Below, piece after piece: positions 52,635 to 62,741 of a DNA stretch of 64,000 nucleotides (its first letter is position 1; every line of letters starts with the position of its first letter). The position numbers and the translations under genes were made by a program. The notes beneath the pieces are model-generated. The model did no database searches, was not told the origin of the DNA, and saw only the letters and a list, made by a program, of their open reading frames with translations. Source of the DNA: Pseudovibrio zosterae. GTDB lineage: Bacteria; Pseudomonadota; Alphaproteobacteria; Rhizobiales; Stappiaceae. The stretch covers positions 496,001-560,000 of the forward strand of contig NZ_JAWXVZ010000001.1 in assembly GCF_033843645.1 (NCBI RefSeq). The letters are read 5' to 3'.

Positions 52635-53801
52635 ATGATGGCCGCTATCATTGGCTGGTCCCACTCGCCGTTTGGCAAGTTGGCTGACGAAACCGTCGAA
52701 ACGCTCATTACCAAGGTTGCAACCGAGGCAATTGCAGATGCGGGTCTGCAGCCAGAGGACATCGATGAGATTGTTCTCGGTCACTTCAATGCCGGTTTTT
52801 CCGCGCAGGATTTTACAGCAAGTCTGGTTCTGCAGGCCAGCGACAAGCTGCGCTTCAAGCCAACCACCCGAGTTGAGAACGCCTGTGCCACCGGTTCTGC
52901 TGCCGTGCATCAAGGTGTGAGAGCCATTGCTGCCAAACAGGCGAAGTTCGTTCTCGTGGTTGGGGTGGAGCAGATGACCACCACACCAGGGCCTGAAATC
53001 GGTAAAAATCTTCTCAAAGCCTCCTATTTGCCAGAGGATGGCGATACGCCAGCGGGCTTTGCAGGCGTCTTTGGCAAGATTGCTGGAATGTATTTCCAAA
53101 AGTACGGCGATCAAAGCGAGGCGCTCGCCCATATTGCAGCTAAGAACCACAAGAACGGCGTTGAGAACCCCTATGCGCAGATGCGCAAGGATTTGGGCGT
53201 GGAGTTCTGCCTCAACGAATCTGAGAAGAACCCATTCGTGGCTGGTCCTTTGAAACGTACTGATTGTTCCCTTGTGTCTGATGGTGCAGCGGCCCTCGTC
53301 CTCACCGACACCACGACAGCGCTTTCCGCTAAAAAAGCTGTCGCCTTCCGCGGTATGGCTCATGTTCAGGACTTTCTGCCCATGTCCAAGCGCGACATCC
53401 TGAAGTTTGAAGGATGCGCAGAGGGCTGGCGCAAGGCGCTTGGTTCCGCTGGCCTTTCCTTGGAAGACCTTGACTTCGTTGAGACCCACGATTGTTTCAC
53501 AATCGCCGAGCTTATTGAGTATGAGGCCATGGGATTGGTGCCAGAAGGACAAGGCGCAACGGCCATACTTGAAGGTTGGACCCAGAAGGACGGCAAGCTT
53601 CCAGTCAACCCGTCAGGTGGGTTGAAGGCCAAAGGTCACCCAATTGGCGCAACGGGCGTGTCCATGCATGCACTCACTGCCATGCAGCTCACCGGTACTG
53701 CGGGCGGCATCCAGGTGGAAGGTGCGGAGATCGGCGGCATCTTCAACATGGGCGGTGCAGCAGTTGCAAACTACGTCTCAATTATGCAGCGTTTGAAATA
53801 A
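52635..53801 (+). CDS. Thiolase-family acetyl-CoA acetyltransferase (SCP2-thiolase-like)
   Basis: A 388-residue thiolase-fold protein starting at ATG 52635 after AGGGAG. The nucleophilic cysteine lies in V-E-N-A-C-A-T-G-S-A-A-V-H; the catalytic histidines are in V-E-T-H-D-C-F and in G-G-L-K-A-K-G-H-P-I-G-A-T-G. The G-G-L-x-A-x-G-H pattern, without the C-terminal C-x-G of classical thiolases, places it in the SCP2-thiolase-like group. It probably condenses or cleaves acyl-CoA; the pathway is unknown. It is a single-gene unit with its own terminator. Confidence 0.85.
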   Translation: MMAAIIGWSHSPFGKLADETVETLITKVATEAIADAGLQPEDIDEIVLGHFNAGFSAQDFTASLVLQASDKLRFKPTTRVENACATGSAAVHQGVRAIAAKQAKFVLVVGVEQMTTTPGPEIGKNLLKASYLPEDGDTPAGFAGVFGKIAGMYFQKYGDQSEALAHIAAKNHKNGVENPYAQMRKDLGVEFCLNESEKNPFVAGPLKRTDCSLVSDGAAALVLTDTTTALSAKKAVAFRGMAHVQDFLPMSKRDILKFEGCAEGWRKALGSAGLSLEDLDFVETHDCFTIAELIEYEAMGLVPEGQGATAILEGWTQKDGKLPVNPSGGLKAKGHPIGATGVSMHALTAMQLTGTAGGIQVEGAEIGGIFNMGGAAVANYVSIMQRLK

Positions 53802-53871
53802 CCTTCTCTTTTGGGCCTGCATGGTAGGCGCAAACCACTGCAATTCCGGCACTCAAAAGAATGAGAGCACC

Positions 53872-53902
53872 AAACGGGCCCGCAATCGCGCTGGGCCCGT
53901 TT
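53872..53902 (+). terminator. Terminator after the thiolase gene
   Basis: AAACGGGCCC / GGGCCCGTTT, a perfect 10-base stem with an 11-base loop and a TTTT tail, 70 bases after the thiolase stop. Confidence 0.85.
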
Positions 53903-54099
53903 TCCTTTATGTCCGATTGAGGGCAGTGCGTTTTCCTCAAAGCCAGCTTGTTGGATTCATTTCGCCGTGCTGTGCCATGCGGCGCAATGAAAATCCTTTT
54001 CTAACATCGTTCGCGCCTTTGAAACGACATGCCCCGCCAAAAATCGCGGAAACCCGTAGTCTCCCAGCAAATGGAAATCATGCACCCTAGGAGAGCGGG

Positions 54100-55563
54100 A
54101 TGCGGGCTGACACAAACAAAACAGTTGCCAATGAGCGCAAGCTTGCGGTCTTCCCAACCTTTCAAAAGGTGGCGGGCCGGACCGTCGTTATCGTCGGTTC
54201 AGGGGGCGAAGCGGCACCAAAGGTAAGACTGCTGGCCCAAACTCAGGCCAACATCCTCATCATTGCCGAGGAGGAGCCAGAGGAAGAACTCTTGGCTGCC
54301 GCAAGCGGTGCTGGTGCAGAAGTACGCCGGGAACGGTTCCATCCAGATCATGTAAAGGGCGCTGCGCTCGTCTTTGGGGCCTCTGGTGACGAGGACAAGG
54401 ACCGTGCCGTGGTTGAAGCCGGTCGTGCTGCGGGCATTCTTTCCAACGCTGTTGACAGGCCGGAGCTTTGCGACTTTTACGTTGGCGCTCTGGTGAACCG
54501 GGCGCCCGTAGCTGTCGCGATTACCTCAACCGGCGTTGGCCCGGTCTATGCCCGCCATATCCGCGCGGCCATCGAAGCCATGCTGCCCATGGAAGCGGGC
54601 CGTCTTGCAAAGCTGGCCGAGAACCTTCGTGACGTGGTCTCCACGGTCATCAAGTCTGGGCGTTTGCGCCGTCGCTTCTGGGCGCAGTTCTTCTCTGGCA
54701 GCATCGCAGCAAACGTCTTTAAGGGCGATGAGCAAAAAGCACGACTGCAGATCCAGCGTCTCCTGAGCGATGTTCAGGACGAAGCTGGCTATGTATGGCT
54801 CGTGGGCGCAGGCCCGGGTGCTGAAGACCTTCTCACCTTGCGCGCCCAGCGGGTGCTTCAGGAAGCGGATGTGATTTTCTACGACGCTTTGGTGCCAGAA
54901 GCCGTGGTGTCCATGGGCCGCAGAGATGCAGAGCGCATCAGCGTTGGCAAGCGCAAGGGGCAGCACTCGGTTTCTCAAAAAGAGATCAATGCACATCTTG
55001 TGGAAGCTGCCAGGCAGGGCAAGCGCGTTGTGCGTCTCAAGGCTGGCGATCCGCTCATCTTCGGCCGGGCAGGGGAAGAAATGGAAGCGCTCCGCGAAGC
55101 CCAGATCGACTTTGAGGTGGTGCCCGGTGTCACCGCCGCGTTCGCAGCCGCTGCTTCCACCCAATTGCCGCTCACGCTTCGTGGTGTTGCGTCTTCTCTG
55201 GTCTTTGCGACTGGGCACGATCAGGACGGCAAGACCTTGCCGGGGTGGGCGCAGTTGGCTCTGTCCGGCAGCACCACGGCCGTTTACATGGGCCGAACTG
55301 TTGCGGGCAAGATTGCAGCCCGCCTTCTGGCTGCTGGCCTGAAATCAAGCACACCGGTCATGGCCGTGGAAAATGCCGCCCATCCGGACGAGCGCGTTTT
55401 TGCAGGCACCCTTCGCGAGATGACCGACCTCGCAGCACGGGATGATATCGCAGGCCCTGTTCTCATCGTGATTGGCGATGTGGTGGCCCATGCTAATTTG
55501 TCTTCCGCACTGCCGCTTGGTCAGACCGAAAATCAGGAATTGCTGGCCTCTGAGGCCGCTTGA
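54100..55563 (+). CDS. cysG: Siroheme synthase CysG (precorrin-2 dehydrogenase/ferrochelatase plus uroporphyrinogen-III methyltransferase)
   Basis: A 487-residue bifunctional enzyme that makes siroheme for sulfite reductase. The N-terminal half has the NAD-binding V-V-I-V-G-S-G-G-E-A-A and N-A-V-D-R-P-E-L-C-D-F of precorrin-2 dehydrogenase. The C-terminal half has V-W-L-V-G-A-G-P-G-A-E-D-L-L-T-L-R-A, Y-D-A-L-V, R-L-K-A-G-D-P-L-I-F-G-R and P-V-M-A-V-E-N-A of the SAM-dependent methyltransferase. An N-terminal extension of about 15 residues is longer than in E. coli (457). It is the first gene of the sulfate-assimilation operon, 11 bases before the next. Confidence 0.93.
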   Translation: MRADTNKTVANERKLAVFPTFQKVAGRTVVIVGSGGEAAPKVRLLAQTQANILIIAEEEPEEELLAAASGAGAEVRRERFHPDHVKGAALVFGASGDEDKDRAVVEAGRAAGILSNAVDRPELCDFYVGALVNRAPVAVAITSTGVGPVYARHIRAAIEAMLPMEAGRLAKLAENLRDVVSTVIKSGRLRRRFWAQFFSGSIAANVFKGDEQKARLQIQRLLSDVQDEAGYVWLVGAGPGAEDLLTLRAQRVLQEADVIFYDALVPEAVVSMGRRDAERISVGKRKGQHSVSQKEINAHLVEAARQGKRVVRLKAGDPLIFGRAGEEMEALREAQIDFEVVPGVTAAFAAAASTQLPLTLRGVASSLVFATGHDQDGKTLPGWAQLALSGSTTAVYMGRTVAGKIAARLLAAGLKSSTPVMAVENAAHPDERVFAGTLREMTDLAARDDIAGPVLIVIGDVVAHANLSSALPLGQTENQELLASEAA

Positions 55564-55574
55564 GGAGACCCCCT

Positions 55575-55880
55575 ATGAAAATCATAACCGCAAATCGCCT
55601 TTTAGACGGTGAAGTGGTCTGGCTTGGTCCGCAGGACACATGGGTGGAAACGGTGGGCGAGGCCCGCGTTTTTGAGGACACCGAAGAGCTGAAAGCCGTA
55701 CTCGGTTCCAAAGTGGTTTCTGAAGAACGTCAGGAAGTCGTGGGCGTTTATGAGATCGAAGTGGAGCCAAAGGACGGCAGCATTGTCCCAACCAAACTAA
55801 GAGAAGCCATTCGCGCGTTAGGCCCCACAACGCACCCTGCATTTGGCAAACAGGCAAGGGCAGGCGGCCAAGCCGCGTAA
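55575..55880 (+). CDS. DUF2849 protein of the sulfate-assimilation operon
   Basis: A 101-residue protein beginning M-K-I-I-T-A-N-R-L-L-D-G-E-V-V-W-L, the recognisable start of the DUF2849 family. Members sit between cysG and cysI in many alphaproteobacteria. The R-E-A-I-R-A-L-G-P-T segment is also conserved. Its position suggests a small accessory factor for sulfite reductase. No catalytic residues are known. It lies 12 bases before cysI. Confidence 0.8.
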   Translation: MKIITANRLLDGEVVWLGPQDTWVETVGEARVFEDTEELKAVLGSKVVSEERQEVVGVYEIEVEPKDGSIVPTKLREAIRALGPTTHPAFGKQARAGGQAA

Positions 55881-55892
55881 GGAGCACCAAGA

Positions 55893-57537
<1,645 letters not shown>

Positions 57538-57551
<14 letters not shown>

Positions 57552-58296
57552 TGTTGCCGAGGCTCACGGCAAGGAAGAACTGCTCGCTGTTGAGGCCGCA
57601 AGCTACGATCGTCGGTTCGGGGGTCGTGGGGCCAAGGAGATCTTGCGTATCGCGATCAACGACCTGTTCAAGGGACAGATTACGTTGGTGTCCAGCTTCG
57701 GCGCGGACTCCTCTGTGCTCTTGCACCTCGTCTCTGAGATTGATCGCGATATCCCGGTCGTATTTGTCGACACAGGCAAGCTGTTTGGCGAAACGAAGCG
57801 CTACCGCGACGAGTTGATCGAGAAGCTCGGCCTGCGCAACGTGGTTTCTGTCAAACCGGCCCCGGAAGATCTGGCGGTCTATGATCCGAAGGGCAACCTC
57901 TGGCTCAGTGACAACGATCAGTGCTGCCACATCCGCAAGGTTCTGCCGCTGAAGCGTGCGTTGAGTGACTTTGATGCCTGGATATCCGGGCGCAAGCGTC
58001 ATCAGTCGGCAACCCGCACCAGCCTCCCCTTCTTTGAGGTGGATGAAGGACGCATCAAGGTCAATCCACTGGCGGATTGGACCGCGACCGAGATCCTGCA
58101 ATATGCCAAGGACCACGACTTGCCACCGCATCCACTGGTTGCAGAAGGGTATCCATCCATCGGCTGCATGCCGTGCACCGATAAGGTCGCGCCGGGTGAA
58201 GATCCGCGCTCTGGCCGTTGGCGTGGCATGAACAAGATCGAGTGTGGCATCCACTTGCCATCACATGGCCAACAGGTTGATGGCAGCGGAATTTGA
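57538..58296 (+). CDS. cysH: Phosphoadenylyl/adenylyl-sulfate reductase CysH
   Basis: A 252-residue reductase. V-S-S-F-G-A-D-S-S-V-L-L-H is the PP-loop motif. The cluster cysteines D-Q-C-C-H-I-R-K and G-C-M-P-C-T, with the catalytic E-C-G-I-H near the end, show it binds a [4Fe-4S] cluster. That favours adenylyl-sulfate (APS) over PAPS as substrate, as in most alphaproteobacteria. The ATG at 57538 lies inside the cysI end. It is followed seven bases later by the DUF934 gene. Confidence 0.92.
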
Positions 58297-58303
58297 GGGT
58301 GAC

Positions 58304-58819
58304 ATGGCTGTAGACGTCTATAAGAACGGAACGATCCAAGAAGATCACTGGGAATATCTGCTGGACGAAGATCCTGTGCCAGAACACGGTCAGTGGATCG
58401 TGCCACTAGAGCGTTTCCTTGAAGATGCTGATGCCTTTAAGTCGGATGGCCTGCGCCTCGGCGTTGTGATCCGTGCAGGAGAGGATGTCAATCGCCTGGC
58501 GGGCCTGCTTGACAGGCTTGAGTTGGTGGCAGTTGAGTTTCCCTCTTTTGCAGATGGACGTGGCTTTTCAGCTGCACGCCTTCTGGCTGAACGCTATGAG
58601 TTCTCAGGTGAAATTCGCGCCGTCGGCCCGTTCATTCTGGACCAGATCGGTTTCATGCAGCGTTGTGGCATCAACGCCTTCGCGCTGGATAATCCGAAGC
58701 TGCGAAAGGACTTGGAGGCAGGCAACCTGAACACCGTGGACGTGTTTACACAACCTGTTGGGACCCGGCAGGAAGCCCCGGCAGGCACCCGTCCATGGAT
58801 CCGCCGCATCGCGACCTAG
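58304..58819 (+). CDS. DUF934 protein of the sulfate-assimilation operon
   Basis: A 171-residue protein with the DUF934 core V-E-F-P-S-F-A-D-G-R-G-F-S-A-A-R-L-L-A-E-R and R-A-V-G-P-F-I-L-D-Q-I-G-F-M-Q-R-C-G-I-N-A-F. Genes of this family follow cysH in many proteobacteria. The ATG at 58304 follows GAGGGTGAC. It is the end of the cysG-DUF2849-cysI-cysH operon, with a strong hairpin downstream. Its molecular role is unknown. Confidence 0.85.
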   Translation: MAVDVYKNGTIQEDHWEYLLDEDPVPEHGQWIVPLERFLEDADAFKSDGLRLGVVIRAGEDVNRLAGLLDRLELVAVEFPSFADGRGFSAARLLAERYEFSGEIRAVGPFILDQIGFMQRCGINAFALDNPKLRKDLEAGNLNTVDVFTQPVGTRQEAPAGTRPWIRRIAT

Positions 58820-58841
58820 CTAAAACACCCCCTCGAATTTA

Positions 58842-58875
58842 AAAGCCCTTGCCCGCAAACCGCGGCAAGGGCTTT
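58842..58875 (+). terminator. Terminator of the sulfate-assimilation operon
   Basis: AAAGCCCTTGCC / GGCAAGGGCTTT, a perfect 12-base stem with a 10-base loop, 22 bases after the DUF934 stop. The T-run lies in the stem. Confidence 0.85.
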
Positions 58876-58959
58876 GCTGTTCGTTGCCCTTCTTGAAAGC
58901 TTCCTCTAAGGTTAATCACATATCTTTGAGTTTTCGCGGCAATTGGGGAGGGTGCTGTG

Positions 58960-60435
58960 ATGGCCTTCAAGACACTCGACACCAACGAGCAATTGGCAGC
59001 CTGCAAGGCACTGATCAATGGGGCAGCCTGTGATGGCTCATCCGGCGAGATGTTGGAGGTTGTCTGTCCGTCCGATGGAAAGCCCTTTGCAACCATTCCG
59101 CGTTGCACCGGGGCTGATGTGGGTCGCGCCGTAACGGCTGCCCGTCAGGCCTACGAGGCGCAGAGTTGGGCCAAGCTAACTGCCGCAGAACGCGGTCGCA
59201 TTTTGCTTGGTCTGTCCAATCTGATTGCCGAAAACCAAGACAACCTTGCTGCAATTGAATCCCGCGACACCGGAAAGCCACTCACGCAAGGGCGGGCTGA
59301 TGTGGCTGCCGCCATTCGCTATTTCGAGTTTTATGGCGGGGCGGCTGACAAGATCAGCGGCGAAACCTTGCCGGTGGCGGATGGGTACCTCGCCATGACA
59401 CTGCGAGAGCCCCACGGTGTGGTCGGTGCCGTCATTCCATGGAACTACCCCACCCAGATTTTCTCCCGTGTGGCCGGGGCCGCCTTGGCCATGGGAAACG
59501 CTCTGGTCATCAAACCTGCTGAGCATGCGTGCCTTTCAGTGCTTAGGGTGGCTGAGTTGGCCCATGAAGCCGGGCTGCCGAAAGGCATTTTAAACGTTGT
59601 TACCGGGTTTGGAGACGAAGTCGGCGCGGCTCTTGCGCACCATCCGGGCATCGATTTCATCACCTTCACAGGCTCACCGCAGGTCGGTACCACCATTCAG
59701 GCTGCTGCCGCACGCAACCATATTGGCTGTACGCTGGAGCTGGGCGGCAAGTCACCGCAGATCCTGTTTGAAGATGCTGATCTGGATAAGGCGTTGCCAA
59801 CGGTGCGCAACGCCATCATTCAGAACGGTGGGCAGACCTGCTCCGCTGGCAGCCGTGTTCTGGTGCAAGAGACCATCTACGAAGAAGTCGTAGAACGGTT
59901 GCGCAACAAGTTCCGCGCATTGGTGGCAGGGCCCCATGATCAGGATCTGGACATCGGTCCTTTGATCAACGCGGCGCAAGCCCGCCGGGTCGCAGCGTTC
60001 TGCGAGCGCGCCAAGAATGAGCGCATCCCTCTGATTGCCGAGGGGACGATTGCGCCTGATACGCCGGAGGCAGGGTTCTACACCACGCCCAAGCTGTTTG
60101 GTCCCGTGCCCATGACCAGCTCACTGGCGCAGGAAGAAATCTTTGGGCCCGTTCTGGCGGTGATCCCATTCAAGGACGAAGAAGAGGCCATTCGTATCGC
60201 CAATGACACGCCCTATGGCCTTGTGGCTGGCGTTTGGACACGAGATGGTGCTCGCGCCATCAGGGTCGCCCGCCGCGTGCGCTCTGGTCAGGTCTTCATC
60301 AATGCCTATGGCGCAGGTGGCGGGGTGGAGCTGCCGTTCGGCGGCGTCAAGAAATCGGGCCATGGCCGCGAGAAGGGTTTTGAGGCACTGCGGGAGTTTT
60401 CAGTGCTCAAAACCGTGATCATCAATCACGGCTGA
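58960..60435 (+). CDS. Aldehyde dehydrogenase (betaine-aldehyde/aminobutyraldehyde dehydrogenase-like)
   Basis: A 491-residue NAD(P)-dependent aldehyde dehydrogenase. The catalytic cysteine lies in N-G-G-Q-T-C-S-A-G-S-R, the general-base glutamate in L-E-L-G-G-K-S-P-Q, and the cofactor motif in F-T-G-S-P-Q-V-G. P-W-N-Y-P-T-Q-I is the conserved active-site loop. ATG 58960 after GGGAGG is preferred to the GTG three bases earlier. It is followed 19 bases later by an SDR gene, probably a two-step alcohol or amine-derived aldehyde pathway. The substrate is not fixed. Confidence 0.87.
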   Translation: MAFKTLDTNEQLAACKALINGAACDGSSGEMLEVVCPSDGKPFATIPRCTGADVGRAVTAARQAYEAQSWAKLTAAERGRILLGLSNLIAENQDNLAAIESRDTGKPLTQGRADVAAAIRYFEFYGGAADKISGETLPVADGYLAMTLREPHGVVGAVIPWNYPTQIFSRVAGAALAMGNALVIKPAEHACLSVLRVAELAHEAGLPKGILNVVTGFGDEVGAALAHHPGIDFITFTGSPQVGTTIQAAAARNHIGCTLELGGKSPQILFEDADLDKALPTVRNAIIQNGGQTCSAGSRVLVQETIYEEVVERLRNKFRALVAGPHDQDLDIGPLINAAQARRVAAFCERAKNERIPLIAEGTIAPDTPEAGFYTTPKLFGPVPMTSSLAQEEIFGPVLAVIPFKDEEEAIRIANDTPYGLVAGVWTRDGARAIRVARRVRSGQVFINAYGAGGGVELPFGGVKKSGHGREKGFEALREFSVLKTVIINHG

Positions 60436-60454
60436 TTATAAAACGGGAGGAAGC

Positions 60455-61207
60455 ATGTCAGGCAGACTGGCGGGAAAGTGCGCGGTCGTCACCGGCGCTG
60501 GATCCGGTTTTGGTGAGGGCATAGCAAAGCGATTTGCCGAAGAGGGTGCTACCGTCATCATCGCGGATTTAAACACAGAAGCCGCGCAACGTGTGGCCGG
60601 AGAGATTGGCAAGGACGCTGTTGCGGTAACCGCAGACGTCACCATGGCAACCGATGTTGAGGCCATGCTCAATGCTGCTGTCTCCGCGGCAGGCAAGCTG
60701 GACATCCTTGTAAACAACGCAGGCTATACTCATCGCAATGGATCACTTCTGGATGTGGATGAGGAGACTTTTGACCGCATCTTTGCGGTCAACGCCAAGG
60801 CCATCTATCTGGCGGCACTCAAGGCGGTGCCGCTGATGGAAAAAAATGGTGGCGGCAGCATCATCACCACTGCCTCCACTGCAGGCCTGCGCCCGCGTCC
60901 CGGCCTCACCTGGTACAACGCTTCCAAAGGATGGGCCATCACCGCCACGAAGTCCATGGCGGTAGAGCTTGCGCCAAAGAACATCCGCGTCAATGCGCTG
61001 TGTCCGGTAGCCGGTCAAACCGGCATGCTTGGCCTGTTTATGGGAGAGGACACGCCGGAGAAGCGGGAGCAGTTCAAGGCCTCGATACCGCTTGGTCGCT
61101 TGTCTACGCCGCTCGACATCGCCAATGCGGCCTTGTGGCTGGCCTCTGATGAAGCCGAGTTCATTACTGGGGTGGCGCTGGAAGTCGACGGAGGTCGCTG
61201 CGTCTAA
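60455..61207 (+). CDS. Short-chain dehydrogenase/reductase (FabG-like)
   Basis: A 250-residue SDR. The cofactor motif is T-G-A-G-S-G-F-G-E-G, with Asp after the second strand (I-I-A-D-L-N), suggesting NAD. N-N-A-G-Y and catalytic Y-N-A-S-K follow, and the C-terminal I-T-G-V-A-L-E-V-D-G-G segment is standard. It lies in operon with the aldehyde dehydrogenase. It probably oxidises a hydroxyl group to make an aldehyde or ketone; the substrate is unknown. Confidence 0.87.
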   Translation: MSGRLAGKCAVVTGAGSGFGEGIAKRFAEEGATVIIADLNTEAAQRVAGEIGKDAVAVTADVTMATDVEAMLNAAVSAAGKLDILVNNAGYTHRNGSLLDVDEETFDRIFAVNAKAIYLAALKAVPLMEKNGGGSIITTASTAGLRPRPGLTWYNASKGWAITATKSMAVELAPKNIRVNALCPVAGQTGMLGLFMGEDTPEKREQFKASIPLGRLSTPLDIANAALWLASDEAEFITGVALEVDGGRCV

Positions 61208-61214
61208 AACAGCA

Positions 61215-62477
61215 TTAAGCCGCTATAATGCGATTGCGGCCTGACTCTTTGGCCTCATAAAGACACCGATCCGCCGACCGCAATGCCTCAGATAAGGTCG
61301 CATCATTGCCCGAAGACAATCCAACGCTGATGGTGGAATTGAACAATTGGTCATCATGCCCCGGCAGCGTGATCGGCATGGACGTTCTCAGCTCTGACAA
61401 AAACGCCCGGCAACTCGTTTCATCAAGTTCCGGAAAGGCCACGCAAAACTCATCTCCGCCAATGCGCACAGCAACAGCGCCTTTAGGCAGGAAGTCGCGA
61501 ATACGGTCGGCAATGGCAATGATCAGCTGGTCGCCGGTTTCGTGGCCAAAGCGGTCGTTGATCTGCTTGAACTTGTCGATGTCAATCATCGCATAGCGAA
61601 TGCTCTTGTTGGACTGCGCCAATACTCTGTGTTTTTGCTCAATCTGATCATGCAGATACCTGCGGTTGAACAGCCCTGTCATCGGGTCCTTGTTGGCCAG
61701 CTCGGTCAGCTCCTTGATGCGTTCAAGGCTTTCAAGGTTCTGTGAGATCCGCAGGATCAGCTCTTCCGGCGTGCAGCTTTTTGCGACGAAGTCGCTGGCA
61801 CCGCTTTTCAGGAACTTCGCCGTCAGTTCGGCACTCGGGGTTGCCGAAATGCCTACAATGGCAAGATCGTGGAAATGGCGGAACTGGCGCACCTTTTTCA
61901 GCGTTTCAAACCCACTGATGTCGGGCAGGCCATGGTCCAGAATGAGCAACTGGATCTGCGGATTCTGACGGAGAACCTCAATCCCCTCCAGCCCGCAACA
62001 GGCGGTATGTACCTGAAGGCAATAGCGTTCCAAGCGCTCTTTGAGTATTGCCCGCTGGGTATGAGCGTCTTCAACAATAAGCACATGGGTGCGTTGGTTT
62101 TTTTCGATGCGCCGCACCAGATCCGCAAGATAGCTCAAGCTCGCTGGCGAGTCCTTTACCACGTAGTCGACAATGCCTTTGTTCAAGATGGAGCTTCGGG
62201 TCTTTTCGTCAAAACGAGCTGAAAACACAATCGTTGGAAGGCCTGCGCCAACAGCCAGATCAACAACTTCGCCATCCTGAGCATCTGGCAATGTCAAATC
62301 AACCAGAGCAAGAAAAGGATGGTAGTTTGGATCTTCGATTTTTTCTCTGGCCTCTGTATATGTGCGGGCAATCGTCACTTCAAATGAACCGGCTTTGCTT
62401 AGTTCACTTTGAATGATACGCGCAAAGAAGTTGGCATCTTCAACTAGCAATACCTGCTTCATCTGCGTCGTCTTCAT
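61215..62477 (-). CDS. PleD-like response regulator (REC-REC-GGDEF), diguanylate cyclase
   Basis: A 420-residue soluble protein. The first receiver has V-E-D-A and acceptor Asp in L-V-D-L-T-L-P-D-A; the second has V-E-D-A-H and I-L-D-H-G-L-P-D. A GGDEF domain follows with D-P-M-T-G-L-F-N-R-R and R-I-G-G-D-E-F intact, so it can make cyclic-di-GMP. An R-x-x-D-type inhibitory site is not obvious just before GGDEF. The start is uncertain (62498, 62477 or 62462); 62477 has AGGT upstream. No partner kinase is adjacent. It is convergent with the SDR gene. Confidence 0.88.
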   Translation of the reverse strand: MKTTQMKQVLLVEDANFFARIIQSELSKAGSFEVTIARTYTEAREKIEDPNYHPFLALVDLTLPDAQDGEVVDLAVGAGLPTIVFSARFDEKTRSSILNKGIVDYVVKDSPASLSYLADLVRRIEKNQRTHVLIVEDAHTQRAILKERLERYCLQVHTACCGLEGIEVLRQNPQIQLLILDHGLPDISGFETLKKVRQFRHFHDLAIVGISATPSAELTAKFLKSGASDFVAKSCTPEELILRISQNLESLERIKELTELANKDPMTGLFNRRYLHDQIEQKHRVLAQSNKSIRYAMIDIDKFKQINDRFGHETGDQLIIAIADRIRDFLPKGAVAVRIGGDEFCVAFPELDETSCRAFLSELRTSMPITLPGHDDQLFNSTISVGLSSGNDATLSEALRSADRCLYEAKESGRNRIIAA

Positions 62478-62663
62478 AGCGACTACCTGACTTTGCATTT
62501 CAAGATCAAAGATTTAGAGGAGTTCAAGTGCGCGGCACCACAACTTAAGGTAATACAAGTTTTATTAAATAATCCATAAAATTCTTTTCAAATTGCGCAA
62601 AAAATTGTCGGCGCTACCAGGTTATAGATGAAAAAAAGTAATCCTTTTTGATTGGTGGTAGGC

Positions 62664-62710
62664 TCTAAAAAGAAAACCCCTGTGAGTATAATTAAATACT
62701 CACAGGGGTT
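62664..62710 (-). terminator. Terminator of the glutamine synthetase-family gene
   Basis: A 15-base perfect stem (AACCCCTGTGAGTAT and its complement, 62675-62710) with a six-base loop, followed on the minus strand by a T-rich run (62664-62674). It lies 31 bases after the stop. Confidence 0.92.
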
Positions 62711-62741
62711 GTATAAAACTAAAGTTCAACGCTTAGAAATA

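Noticed and set aside
52542..53552. Minus-strand open frame of 336 codons opposite the thiolase
   Set aside because: The plus-strand thiolase has all catalytic motifs; the opposite frame has none and no ribosome binding site.
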